A DNA stretch of 64,000 nt from Diphasiastrum complanatum (GCA_029204225.1 CM055107.1:48658550-48722549); one strand, 5' to 3'; counted from the first letter of the stretch, positions 46,072 to 58,510 are shown. A program made the numbers and translations. Notes: generated by a model from the letters alone, not told the origin.

Positions 46072-48262
46072 TAAAAGCCGAATGAGAAACACCACCACCA
46101 AAAAATTGGGCACTACAAGTATCAAATATCACACTAGGACAATGGGCCATGGGACCAAAATGGGCAAAACCTTCATACTTATGGAAGTACCTAAATGCAT
46201 AAGGGCCACCCAAAGATCAATTATCAAGAAGGACCAGAAAAATGTCAAAGACCATCTGAATTTAAGAGGATGGTGACAAAATGTGAAATACCGGGCATAA
46301 GACCTTGACTCATGTTTACAAATGGGACATTTCTATTGGATGAGAACATTGACCCACATGGGCCATGTACTTTGGTCATGTATGCCCATGTGGCCCTATC
46401 CACACTCTTCAATGCCATTTCAGAGTCCACATGGCACAAGGCCAAAAAGTCTTAATGAACCCTTGAAAATGAAATGTTGAATGGTCAAAGGATATGATGA
46501 AATGAAAAATTGAAAGGTTGGGCCGTCATCCGTTCAGAGATATACATGCATGGCCAGCCTCACGAAACGGAACCAGAACGAGAACCAGCTCTATTTTTTC
46601 ATATCATTATGCTTTCATGTTTGTTTTATTGCGTAGCCTTGCAGAGGTGCGATGGTGATATTCCTTCTTTACGTAATTTGTTGAGGGTGATGGAGACCAA
46701 CTTTTCTTTCATGAGAGCCGAAAGGATTGTGGAACTGATCGTTGTGTTTGAGAATTTCTTGAGTTGATCTATCAAAATCACTATCACGGAGCTAACACAT
46801 TTCAAAGATGGAGAGTGTGGTAGATTTCAATGTGTTCATGGAAAGATATGTAACTGAAAGCATCTCATTTACTCTGAGTAACGTTAGTATTGTTGAATAT
46901 CATGTTTCCGAGAGTATTGATCACCCAAGTACGTAAGAGCTTCAGGGGAATGGTACTTTGATTATGAGAACGATGGATTAACGGTTAAGTCTACTCCTGC
47001 TCAAGAGCTAATATGGGCAGAGTCTCAGAGCTCCAAATTTTGATTGACCAGCGTTGCTACATTAACTACTTTGATTAAGATTTGTGGAGGCTACATACTG
47101 ATCAATTGATGCAGATCATGATCACTGACGGACGGGATAGGGAGATAAATCCTAGCTGACAACGTGAGCATCCTCTGAACGTGCGTTGACTCACAAAAGT
47201 ATCATCATGTTGCTCTCTATCCTCCATGAAAGATTTGAGGCATTCCATTGCTACTGCTGCAGTTGAGAACTATTGTCGTTGACCATCCTCATATTACGAA
47301 TACCACTCAGTTTTCAGTCGAGTTTCAGTTTATGGTGCGATCATTTGAAGAGACCATTGTTTCAGTACCTACACGAGCATGATTGAGTTAAGCAGCACCT
47401 ATCGGGCCTAAGCAGACATCACTACTTTGATGTGTTATTGAGAGATTACCTTCAATCGATCTCTATGGGAGTGCTCACCGTGCATTTAAGCAGTTGTATT
47501 ATGAGTACTAGTCAGTACTGCTCTTACATCAGTTTTGAAGTATGGATTCTCAGTATACTATTATCTGTCTCTATATAGTGATGAGATAACTAATTTGATG
47601 ATGACTCCTATCAAAGCACTGCTCCATATGTGCAGTTTTGAGGATAGACTTTTCAATGATTCTGAGGAAGTTCTGCATGATGACTTGTACATATTCCTGC
47701 TAATCAAGTGCATTCCACAGACGTTTGAATACTGAATATCAAACATCGGTCTATGAGAGACAGAGAGCTTTATTATCAGGCTACTAAAATCAGTGAGGAA
47801 TCGCTATTAGCAATGGATATTCTGAGTGAGAATAATTCCAAATCCTGGGATTGATTTGAGCAAATGTTAACTCCATCACTGATATGGGGACCCATTGAGA
47901 ATGTACGTCTGATTATCGTGGAAGAGCCATCATTGAACTAGAGCTGTCATTGTTGTCTGCTATGGAGCAATCGAAGGATGTTGTCTCTGTTGCTTTGTCG
48001 ATTGAAACTTGCTAAACACATTTTGTAGAAGACTGATGAGGAAGCTGATATCAAGCTGTCCATGAACTGCATCAGCTCACTTTGGATCCTGCACGACTAT
48101 CAGTCATTCTAGCAACCAGTCTGCACTTAGGAGCAACACTTCTTTGTGTCTACAAGGTGAACTCCAGCAACACTACACACTCCCGGAAGCCTAACCTTTG
48201 CATGATTGGTCTCTGATTTCCTGCGGGCTGGAGCTGGAGGAGACGTGAGAAGAGAACCTCAC
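46072..48262 (+). repeat. Long direct repeat, copy 1
   Basis: 46072-46168 matches 52123-52221, and 46761-48262 matches 52252-53728 at high identity. The 592 bases between (46169-46760) are unique to copy 1. Shared sequence includes GATGGAGAGTGTGGTAGATT and, near the end, GGGCTGGAGCTGGAGGAGAC. It contains decayed open frames common to both copies (for example 47535-47735). It could be the LTR or the 5' half of a gypsy-like element. Confidence 0.9.
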
Positions 48263-48267
48263 TACTC

Positions 48268-50926
48268 ACTTTCTTTCTGAGAGGCCTAAGAGATGACATA
48301 CAACTTGTAGTATGTCAGAGTAGCACTCAGAAATGGAAGTCGTAAGTAAAGCTCTTGTAGTGGAGGATGCACAGATTGCCATCACACATGCATCAAACAT
48401 ATCTAGAGCTGGAACGGATGTGTGGGAGCATAGTACATTTAGAGGAAATCAAGTCCACAACAACCCCCGGCCATTACAAGAGAGAAGACCTCTAGCAGCA
48501 ATGCCAGAACCACAGCCACCACCCAGACTTTTAGAATTGATGCCACCTAATACTAGAAGGCAAGTTTCTGGCCCAGAAAAGGGATATGAGAGTACTAGAT
48601 CTAATTTTGGTCTAGATGACATGAAAGAGATGCTCAAAGGATACACGGATGTCATGAATGAGAATATGTCAACATTAGCTTCAGATGTGAACCTTTTCAA
48701 GCGACAACAGAATTTGTTAGGCCAAAGGAAACCATTTGACCAACCACTAGGTATACTATGTCGATTCTGCCAAGGAAACCACTTGAATAGAAACTATCCT
48801 AACACAGTTTGTGCTATTTGCAAAAAAGACTGGTCACCAGGAAGATAGATGTTGGGCTCGCAGAGAAGCCTTAGTGGCGCCTAATCTAAGACCAGGACCT
48901 ATGAATCATAGATCACAAGATGAAAGAGTAGTTGACACCCCCAGATTAGTCAGCTTTCTACACAGACCATCTATAATATGATCTCAAGACAAGGGAAAAG
49001 CTACAATGGAGGATGAATGGCCTCCAGTGAATCTGATAGAGATTGAGACAATGAGGTTTAGAAAGACAAAAGAAGAAGTACTAGATGTAACCAGAAGTAA
49101 GACACTGATGGATCTTTGAAGAAGGTAGTTGAAAAAAAGACAAGTGATGTGCTTGTCTTGCACTAGATGATAGATCCCTCAATGATACTAAATACACCCA
49201 TAGTCAACATCGACAAAACAGAGCCTGGAGAAGGGGAGAGATTGGAAGCTAGAAAGCCACCTAAGATAGTTCGAAAGAAGGAAAAGGCTGAAATTGTACC
49301 ACACAGAAATAGAAGCATAGTCAGATGGATTCGTGACATAGACCTCAGCCCTAGGATTGGATGAATTGAGATTAGAGATAGGCTTATGGCAGTTACTCCA
49401 ACTTTCACCCACAGTCCGCCGGAAGGTGAAGCAGATGATGAGGCCGATAAATTTGGGAATGGGGAGGTCAAGTACTATCCTTGGTGGATAGACTTCAGGG
49501 AGGGAGAATATCCGCCATCTAAGGCAGCACAATACCATCTCCATGAGAAGGGTCGCCTTGTTGTAGAGGATAAAAATTATGTGAGAAATTTCAACTAGTT
49601 TTGCTTTTTTGTTCATATCTGTATATTTGGCAATTGAGGCCAATTTTCATGTTAGACTTAGAGTTTGACCTCCCAAAGTTATATTAGTCTAAAAGCATTT
49701 GAATAAACACTTTTGGAAAATGTGGAAAAGTATAGTACATGAGGTTTGGTAGATTGATAGGAAAAGTGGACAACAACATAGTAGACCGATATTGTCCCAA
49801 AGTTGATGTCACTATAGATGGTTTAGTTATCAAAGAAGCTACAGTAGATGCAAGATTGGCGGTGAATATAGTAAGCCTAGAATTGGCAGACAGGCTTGGA
49901 ATAGACCCGGAGCCCACTTCATTGACTGCCTTGAAGTTGGCCAACAACTCTGTTGTCAAACCTGAAGGAGAAATGAGATCTGTCCCTATTACAATTGTTG
50001 GAAAGATTGTGAATGTGGACTTCTATGTCATGAGAATGCTGGCAGACTATAAGAGGTATTCTCTCCTATTAGGGAGGCCTTGGTTACGATTAAGTGACTG
50101 CACAGTAGACATTCCTGCAGGACTATTGATTTTTGGTAGAGGGAAGAGCCGAGTGGTAGTTGATGGATACCCCGAGACCCCTCAGTCAGAAAGAGCCCCT
50201 CTACCCTTTTCAAAATGGGAAGAAGTGTCTAATGATGATTCAGGAACTGATACAGATGATGATGAACACAATCGAACTGTACCTCATGACAAGGATAGCG
50301 AAAGCAGCTTGAACCATGCAGAGGTGCATGAAATAGTATGGATATGCCTTGATGATTATCTCCCCATAGTCAAATCCATGAATCTAGGCCCATCAAATTA
50401 TGAGAGTAGGGAGGATGCTAGATATACTGCATCTGATGTCTTTGATCATGAACTGTTTGGTATACAAGAATTATTTAAAGAAAGCCAAGTGGTGCCAGTG
50501 AAAATATTCCATTGGGATAATGAACTATCTGGATATGATTCAGACTGTGAGAAAACTATAGAGGCAAGGTACCCTCCTAGCCCAATTAGGTTGTACTCCC
50601 AATCAACCAATCGAAATGACAAATGAGGCATTGCATCTCCTAGAGCAAAAATGATTGTAGACAACAATAGTGAATCGTATGAGGTAGGAGAAATGTTCGA
50701 GACTGCAGAATCAAAACCTGCATTCTACTCTCATAATCTAGATGAACATAAAAACCTTCATAGTCATGGTCATCAAGGAAATTCAAATACAGATCTGAAT
50801 CTTTTACCTTCCTACCTTGAGTATGATCATTTTGATGATTTAGAAAAGAACATGGGAAGACAAACCAGTGCATATGATAGAATGGAACCAGATGACGAGT
50901 ACACTGACAACAAGATCGATAATGGG
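48268..50926 (+). pseudogene. Gypsy-like gag-protease without polymerase
   Basis: Starts with FFLRGLRDDIQLVVC (48.27 kb, end of a gag core) and SKALVVEDAQIAI. Two zinc knuckles follow at ~48.76-48.85 kb: CRFCQGNHLNRNY (last Cys lost) and CAICKK/TGHQEDRCW (one-base frameshift inside). A protease domain (49739-50200) reads VDVTIDGLVIKEATVDARLA, VNIVSLELADRLGID and YSLLLGRPWLR. The flap and GRPWLR motif are good, but the catalytic D-S/T-G triad reads DAR, so it should be inactive. An acidic tail runs to 50626 and on in another frame to 50926. No RT or integrase before the second long repeat. A ~145 bp repeat splits the frame at 49.6 kb. Confidence 0.85.
49597..49745 (+). repeat. ~145 bp dispersed repeat, copy 2
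   Basis: Reverse-complement match to 9484-9625. It begins CTAGTTTTGCT and ends AGTACATGAG, and interrupts the gag-protease frame between DKNYVRNFN and RFGRLIGKVDNN. Confidence 0.8.
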
Positions 50927-50929
50927 TAG

Positions 50930-52120
50930 TAAATGATTATGAAACCATCCATTCTTACCCTTGGATTCCACCAAGGGGGTAAGAGACTGTAAATTTAATT
51001 TGAGTTCTATTTTTGTCTATCTATTCATAGTTTTGTTGATAGATTATTTTGCTATTTCATTCTATATATCGATTGAAAAAAAAAAGTTCAACGTATGGAT
51101 GGTTTTCTTGTCTTTTGTATAATAGGTAAGTCAAGCGTTTAGATAATTTTCCTTATGAGAAAGGATACATCAACTACTCACCATTATCTGAGCATCATAT
51201 TATACATGGTTTGATTGATTCATTTATTGCAAGTCTGAACAATGGCATTCATCTCTACCTGCATTATGCATGAACTTAGGAACAGACTTGATGGGCATTA
51301 CGCTTGCATTGTTACCAGGGCATAACTGTTTGAACAAAAACATGAGGAGAGATATGAAAAACTGAGAGAAGTAAATGATATAAGTGAGTAGGAGATTGTT
51401 GTGTATATATGTGTATGAAAAAATTTGTATTTGAAAAAAAAATAAATGAGAAAAAAAGAAGGAAAAAAAAAAAAAAAGAGAGAAAGAGGGCATATCCTCT
51501 ATGTTGTCTAAAAAGGAGCATAATTGTATGATTTAGGAGTTTGAGATTGAAAAAAAAAAAAGATGAAAATGATGGTTGGGAAAAAATATGTATATTGTGA
51601 GCATGATATATGTATATATATCTGATTCAGTCTTTCTAAAAAAAAATTAAAAAAAAAAAAAAGAAAAGAAAGAAAAGTTAGCATCGGAGAAGTTTCATTG
51701 ATTAAATCAATCATGAGTCTCTGAAGTGAGTGAGAGATATAAATTCTTGAGAAAAAGTGAGACAATAGACCTATTGCATCCACTTGAGGTTTGAGTACAC
51801 ATCTAGACATGTTCTGATATAAAATGCATCCATCGATTGTCATTTTGTAGAAAGAAATTGCATTCTCATATCCCCAAAGTGCATGGATCTGAGATGGGCA
51901 TATAGTGAAATTTGATGGGAGTGGGAGCATAAGCCGATCTAGGTGCACGGGATGGGTATGATGCAGAGACTTTTTTTTTAGGTTCTCCTTTCATCCAGCC
52001 TATGTGGAAATTAGAGACTGGCCATTATTTTCGAGCACCTGGATATTTCGAAAATGTCAAGAATTTTCGACAAAGACCAACATTCTTCTCCAACCGATCT
52101 TTTTGGACCAAAAATGTCAA
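50930..52120. other. A-rich, low-complexity spacer
   Basis: Many A-runs of 9-15 bases (51077, 51465, 51550, 51645). A tract CCAAGGGGGTAAGAG (~50970) could be a polypurine tract of the gag-protease element. Poly(T)-rich reading frames on the minus strand are artefacts. Confidence 0.5.
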
Positions 52121-52122
52121 TT

Positions 52123-53730
52123 AAAAGCCGAATGAGAAACACCATCACCGGAAAATTGGGCACTACAAGTATCAAATATCACACTAGGACAATGGACCAC
52201 GGGACCAAAATGGGCAAAACGTGAGTTGATCTGTCAAAATCAGTCAAAACGTGAGTTGATCTGTCAAAATCAGTCGCAGAGCCAACACATATCAAAGATG
52301 GAGAGTGTGGTAGATTTCAATGTGTTCATGGAGAGATATGTAGCTGAAAGCATCTCATTTACTCTGAGTAACGTCAGTACTGTTAAATATCTTGTTTCCG
52401 AGAGTATTGATCACCCAAGTACGTAAGAGCTTCAGGGGAATGGTACTTTGATTATGAGAACGATGGATTAACGGTTAAGTCTACTCCTGCTCAAAAGCTG
52501 ATATGGGCAGAGGCTCAGAGCTCCAAATTTTGATTGACCAGCATTGTTGCATTGACTACTTTGATTAAGATTTGTGGAGGCTCCATACTGAGATTGATGC
52601 AGATCATGATCACTGACGGACGAGATAGGGAGATAAATCCTAGCTGACAACGTGAGCATCCTCTGAACGTGCGTTGACTCACAGAAGTATCATCATGTTG
52701 CTCGCTATCCTCAACGAAAGATTTGAGGCATTCCATCGCTACTGCTGCAGCTGAGAACTATCGTCATTGACCATCCTCATAGTGCGAATACCACTCAGTT
52801 TTCAATCGAGTTTCAGTTTATGGTGCGATCATTTGAAGAGGCCATTGTTTCAGTACCTACATGAGCATGATTGAGTTAAGCAGCACCTATCGGGCCTAAG
52901 CAGACATCACTACTTTCCTTCAATCGATCTCTATGGGAGTGCTCACCGTGCATTTAAGCAGTTGTATTATGAGTACTGGTCTGTACTGATCTTACATCAC
53001 GTTTGAAGTATGGATTCTCAGTATACTGTTATCTGTCTCTATATAGTGATGAGATAACTAATTTCATGATGACTCCTATCAAAGCACTGATCCTTATGTG
53101 CAGTTCTGAGTATAGACTTTTCAATGATTATGAGGAAGTTCTGCATGTTGACTTGTATGTATTCCTGCTAATTAAGTGCATTCCACAGATGTTTGAATAC
53201 TGAATATCAAACGTCGGTCTATGTGAGAGTGAGAGCTTTGTTATCAGGCTACTAAAACCAGTGAGGAATCGCTATTAGCAATGGATATTCTGAGTGTGAA
53301 TAATTCCAAATCCTAGGACTGAGTTGAGCAAATGTTAACTCCATCACTGATATGGGGACCCATTGAGAATGTATGTCTGATTATCGTTGAAGAGCCATCG
53401 TTGAACTAGAGCTGTCATTGATGTCTGCTATGGAGCAATCGAAGGATGTTGTCTCTGTTGCTTTGTCGATTGAAACTTGCTAAACACAATTTGTAGAAGA
53501 CTGATGAGGAAGCAGATATCAAGCTGTCCGTGAACTGCATGAGCTCACTTTGGATCCTGCACGACTATCAGTCATTCTGGCAACCAGTCTGCACTTAGGA
53601 GCAACACTTCTTGGTGTCTACAAGGTGAACTCCAGCAACACTACACACTCCCGAAAGCCTAACCTTTGCATGATTGGTCTCTGATTTCCTACGGGCTGGA
53701 GCTGGAGGAGACCTGAGAAGAGAACGTCAC
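52123..53730 (+). repeat. Long direct repeat, copy 2
   Basis: Matches copy 1 (46072-46168 and 46761-48262) but lacks its 592-base middle. Instead it has a local duplication of GTGAGTTGATCTGTCAAAAT at 52221/52252. Similarity ends at GAGAAGAGAACGTCAC (~53730), exactly where gag coding begins after copy 1. Confidence 0.9.
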
Positions 53731-54225
53731 ATGTAAGTTTCCTCATTTTGTTCTCACACTCCGCTACCTGTGTATTCAATCTGTGATTGATGATGCAATT
53801 GTGTATGTCATAGATGTCGCAGCAGCGATTATAGCTTCATATTGAAAAATCTTTAATGCATATTGTTTTGTTCCATGTCTTCATAAAGAAAGACTATAGC
53901 ATGCTAAAAGAACTCGTAGATAGTGTATTGTTATGTCTCAGGAGAAAGTTAAATGCAGGATAGTTGTGATTTGAGGTGATGATAGTTTTAGACTCTAGCA
54001 AGATTGCTAGTTTGCTCAGAATGATTGCTTTTTGTCTGAATGCATGGAGAAAGCCTTTAAGGAATGTTGCTTGAGTGAATGTGATGAATGAATTAAGCAA
54101 GTCATCCTCGTCTCCTTGGAACAAACGAGTGAGGTTAAGCTCACTCTGGTTGGAACACACTACATGAGTTAAGAACAAACCTATTGTCGGTTTTCATCTA
54201 GAACCACAATAGTCAAGATAAGTCG

Positions 54226-55377
54226 TTGGAACAAACAGTTCTTGACTATTCACTGTTAGCCATCTACAAACCAAGATGGTTGGGAAATTGCATGCTACAC
54301 TTGAACAGCTCCCATGACTATTTAGATGGAAGGGGTGTACTTAATGAATACTTTGGGAAAGGGTCATATAATACAGCCATGATTCACTACCTAATGCCAA
54401 TAAGCATCGAGAATGTTTCGTCCAAGCCCTCCCATAGGTCCTAATATTCCGGACACTGCTAGACCTTATTTGTATATCACAGTCCTTACAGGCCTGAAAA
54501 TAATGCACCAACAACGGATTGTGTCAATCTTTGGTGCTGCTAGATTAGCAGAGATCCTAGCAACTCCAGAGCCCTGCATATTACCACTTCTAGATTATGG
54601 TAGGACTAGGGATGTCTATATTATGATCCTCTTCTAGAAATGTTAGGAGCCCACACATGCATAGAGGTTTATGTGAATGATTATTGATTGAGGAGTGTTA
54701 GTTATATTGAGAGATTGACATGTCAGAGAAGCAGTAAACTAGTATATGGCCTACACCTCAAACCCAAGGAGGTATTGCCCCGTAGTCAGAATAATTGGAT
54801 GGGCTTCACTAGAACTGATATCATTAGACACCACCATTGGAATTGGAAGGGCTGGGAATTTAGCCATTGAAGTTGATAATGAGGTATTTAGAGTCAAAAC
54901 ATCCATGTACTTCAGAATAAACGACTCATGGGTCCTGGTAGCAACACGCTCCATAGAACTTCAAAGTGCTACTAGGACGAGATCTGGGCCTAGACTGTTA
55001 TGACTGGGTTAGGATTGTGAGAGCTACCTCTACCAGGTGACTTCTGCCAATTGAGTAGAAATGGAAAGGTCTATCATTATTTCTATTCCAGGGATTTCCA
55101 TAGACATCTCCTAGTTGGAGATACACTATTCAGAGTTAGACATAATGCAAACCATAGTTCCCTTGTAGTGTATGAGTCGAGTGAAGATTCTACGTGGAAA
55201 GAGTTAGGAGGATCCTTTACCCAATATACCGAATTGCATCTAGGGCTTCCCGATCCATTGCCAGAGTATGTGTTAGAGAACTTAAATGATATCATCAAGG
55301 ATTCTGGAACAGATTCTCGAGAAGAATACGAGAAGGAGGTAGCTCTGGAACTTCGCAAGCGAGCAATATATCATTAG
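54226..55377 (+). pseudogene. Unidentified decayed coding region
   Basis: Consecutive open frames look protein-like rather than random. 54413-54637 has PNIPDTARPYLYITVLTGLK and IFGAARLAEILATPEPC. 54746-55003 has RIIGWASLELISLDTTIGIG and VFRVKTSMYFRINDSWVLVA. 55051-55377 (108 codons) has GDTLFRVRHNANHSSLVVYE and LGLPDPLPEYVLENLNDI. Two stops and frame changes separate them, with 54413 and 54746 sharing a frame. They lie just beyond the second long repeat, so this may be an accessory protein of a retroelement, a virus-derived segment or a host gene. I do not recognise the family. Confidence 0.4.
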
Positions 55378-56236
55378 TGCAAGTCATGAGTTTCAAGAAG
55401 ACTGAGGAAGTGAGTATAACCCTTTATAGGCTATGTCTATAGAGGCCTGGAAAACCTCTATTAGCTATAGAGGTACGGCTTGGTCGATAGAACATGTCAG
55501 GGATCCCCTAGTGAGCTTTGTGTTTGAGACGTGTACGACCATTCTCATAATAGCATGACACTGGACACATAGTGGTGCTATATCCTGTTATGTTGTTTTC
55601 CCCTTAGCTTTGATCCCCTGAGTGGGAAATGTCATAACACACTCTAATCTCAGTGCCTCTTCTCGCCATTCCCGAGAAAAGATAGATCGTAGAAGGATTC
55701 GCCTCAACGGTGGGCCCTATTGTGGTGATGATATTGATGATGTCGTGTCTGGCCTCAAGTCCAGCACATCCCTCTACCAGGCCTCGTCGTAGGGATATGA
55801 TTCAATGTGTTGTTTTTTTCTGTGATACACATTGTAAGAATGTAGGATATGATAGTTCGTATTGTTGTTGCTTTCTAGTTGAATTTCTTATGCAAATGGT
55901 GCTGACTTTTATTTGATGTCTTTGAGGTGTTTTGTTTTTTTTTTCAGCACCTTTTGGAACTTACCAATTAGGAGATTTTGAAAACTACTTATATTTAGAT
56001 TCAAGTGCCTAATTACCTTACCTTGGGTTGCTTGCACATGTATCCTAATCTTAATCCAATAGTTCCTATGAGATTTGTATTGAGGAAATTCAGATTGAGA
56101 TTTTGAATTGATTGGGAAATTTCCAGGAAGATAAAATTTAGCATTCTCGACCAATTTTTAAAAATCCTGAAAACAATTTTTGGCCTTGCTTTGCAAAGGT
56201 ATTACTATGTTACTGTGTTTTGAGGTTGATCAATGG
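55378..56236. other. No feature recognised
   Basis: Short open frames only (for example 55710-55916). No motif or repeat that I can support. Confidence 0.4.
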
Positions 56237-56720
56237 ACTATAGAAGAAAGTCAATGTTGATGTCTGATATGTGGTGGTGGTCTAATATTTTAAGGCTTGG
56301 CTTTGCTATGGCTTGGATGTTAGGGATTTTAAGGCTAGGGCTTGGCTGCTAGGCCTTGTAAGTGAAGTCTTGCAAATGTTGAAATCTCAAGTGTTGCACT
56401 TGTAAGTTTTCTTTGATTTGGTCTCCTTTGAGTTCATGTAAAAACCTCTTATCAATTCCAAATACAGGGACCTCACAAGTTGATACTAGAAGAAAGTTAA
56501 CATTGATGGCTAATATGTGGTGGCGGTCTAGACTTTTAATGCTTGGCTTTACTGTTAGGACTTTTAAGGCTAGGGCTTGGCTATTATGCCTTGTAAGTGA
56601 AGTCTTCCAAAAGTTGTAATCTTAAATTTTGCACATGTAAGTTTTCTTTGATTTGGTCTTCTTTGACTTCATGTAAAAACCTCTTATGATTTCCAAATAG
56701 AGGGACCTCACAAGTTTTTA
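56237..56720 (+). repeat. Tandem duplication, ~243 bp unit
   Basis: Two copies of a unit running from CTATAGAAGAAAGT/CTAGAAGAAAGTTAAC through AAGGCTAGGGCTTGGCT and TTGTAAGTGAAGTCTT to GGGACCTCACAAGTT. Borders about 56237-56482 and 56483-56720. Identity is high but with many point differences, so it is not recent. Confidence 0.88.
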
Positions 56721-56868
56721 ACAATTCATGCATTTTGTTTGGTGTGTTGAAATGTAGTATGCCATCTTGGATCAATTTATTACATGCAAAAAAAAACATA
56801 GCCTTCATGCATAGAAAGAAAAACAAACAATTTAATTGGCTATTGCATGTTTTATTGTGAACATCCAG

Positions 56869-56945
56869 ATTATAATAATCACATGTGTGAGTAGGAGACT
56901 TAAAAGAATCTAATGCAGGCTTGATTCCACATGTTCTAGTTTCTT
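56869..56945 (+). repeat. CACTA-associated block, copy 2
   Basis: Match to 32100-32180 immediately upstream of the CACTA DUF4216 fragment. Confidence 0.8.
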
Positions 56946-56952
56946 CTTTTAC

Positions 56953-57517
56953 GTGAAAAGAGATCATAGTGGATTTTTTGCTATCAATCCAACCAAGACA
57001 TTAAGCATGGATTATTCAGACACATTCGTGAAAAGAGATCGTAGTGGATTTTTTGCTATCAATTCAACCAAGACATTAAGCATGGATTATTCAGACACAT
57101 TGGTCTTGTCTCGTCATTGTGAACATGTGTGTCACATGACATTCATTTTTTCTCAATCATAATCAGTAACATACACTATTTCATTACGATTAACTATTGT
57201 GGACCTTAGTTCCATGTTGGCACCAATTTTTTAACTTAGCATTGTTAAATGTGCAAGTATTTTTTCAACCGGATTGACTAAACAACAAGTGGTGGTATGT
57301 TGTTCAAGTAAAGCCACGCGCTAGACATGTATTTGAAAATGCATACATTGAGAATGAAATGGAGGACTTGAATATTGACAACACAAACATGGTTGATGCG
57401 GATATAGAAATATCTTCAAGCTCTCTAAATATTATAGAAAATACTTTAAATGAGACGAATGATTCTAACACAAATGACAATATTGAGAGAGGGTCCGATT
57501 ACTATAGTGATGATTAA
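56953..57517 (+). pseudogene. CACTA transposase C-terminal fragment with tandem duplication
   Basis: RSGFFAINSTKTLSMDYSDT, then LVLSRHCEHV (57031-57130), matches SKFFQIDSTK...LVLPRHCEQV in the DUF4216-like exon at 28.7 kb. A 75 bp (25-codon) block is duplicated in tandem and in frame (56953-57027 and 57028-57102). After a short non-coding stretch, NNKWWYVVQVKPRARHVFEN and an acidic Asn/Asp-rich tail run to a stop at 57515, matching the C-terminal tail of the 28.3 kb copy. The rest of the transposase is missing. Confidence 0.88.
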
Positions 57518-57585
57518 AATCATCTAAGCGGAGATGAGTTGCAAGATGTATTGGCTGATGAATTTGAATCTTGTGATGACAAATA

Positions 57586-57588
<3 letters not shown>

Positions 57589-57632
<44 letters not shown>
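57589..57632. repeat. (AT)n microsatellite
   Basis: TA/AT tract of about 44 bases, followed by TCTATCTATC. Confidence 0.95.
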
Positions 57633-57635
<3 letters not shown>

Positions 57636-57659
57636 ATCTATCACAATCATTTTTGTGAT

Positions 57660-58139
57660 AAAATGATAGTTTACGTAATTATTGCATCTTTATAATACAT
57701 TCTTGCATTTTTCAAGTTTATCTTGAATTCAAGCTAGCAATCACTTATGAGTCATTTTAAATCAAATGCTTTCAATGCAATCTATATCTTACTAGAGATA
57801 TAGCAAAAATTGATTGACCAAAGAAAACAATTAGTGAGCATACGTTGATCATTTATCTACACTTCAAAAACATTTTTCTTTTGAAACATCCTTACTATAT
57901 TTAAAATATATTAAAGCAATCTTCATATCTTCACTCTGGTCGAAGCACAATATTGATTTCGTCATAGCACAATAATGTGACACAATGATCATTTGATTTT
58001 TAGTTCACAATCATGATCACACAATAATCATTTTATTATTAGTCCACACTTATTTAAAACCTAAAAAATATTTCATTTTTTAATTTATCATAGAGTTGTT
58101 TGTTTGTCAACATATTGCTCAAATAGTTTTTAAAAAAAC
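57660..58139. other. AT-rich spacer within probable CACTA remnant
   Basis: Between the CACTA C-terminal stop and the palindrome-rich block. Non-coding; nothing else seen. Confidence 0.4.
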
Positions 58140-58510
58140 TTACAACAAATGTATTTTGCCACGTGTGGCAATATAAAATTACAATTCTCTGGAATTTTCT
58201 CTGGAAATTTGCCACGCGTGGCAAATCTCCAAAATAAGTAAATGTTAAATGAGAGGCGGTTATATAACAACCTTGCGTGGCACTTCCACACATGGCTTTA
58301 CCATGCCAAGCAATTTTGGCGGTCATTTTTGGATTAAAAACATTTAATGCCAGACCCACCTCCAGCCTGAATTTGACTAGCAAGGTCCCCGGAGAATTTT
58401 TGGCGTATATCTACCACACGTGACAAAGCCACGTAAAGAAAAATGTCAAAATTTCGATTAAGTATCGGGTTCGCATGGTAGTGTCACGTGGCAAACCGCC
58501 CATATGTGTA
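58140..58510. repeat. Palindrome-rich block, probable CACTA sub-terminal region
   Basis: GCCACGYGTGGC-type words recur: GCCACGTGTGGCAA (~58158), a perfect 20 bp palindrome ATTTGCCACGCGTGGCAAAT (58207-58226), then GCGTGGCA, CCACACATGGC, CCACACGTGACAAAGCCACG and GTCACGTGGCAA. CACTA elements carry clustered short sub-terminal motifs bound by their TNPA-type protein, and this block lies ~0.6 kb beyond a CACTA C-terminal fragment. The outer edge ...ATATGTGTAGTTGTG would make an inverted CACAACTACAC terminus; that assignment is inference. Confidence 0.55.

Noticed and set aside
49163-49643. Minus-strand frames of 102 and 151 codons
   Set aside because: They lie antisense to the Glu/Lys-rich gag-protease linker; no motifs of their own.
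51224-51948. Phe-rich minus-strand frames
   Set aside because: Products of A-rich low-complexity sequence on the plus strand.
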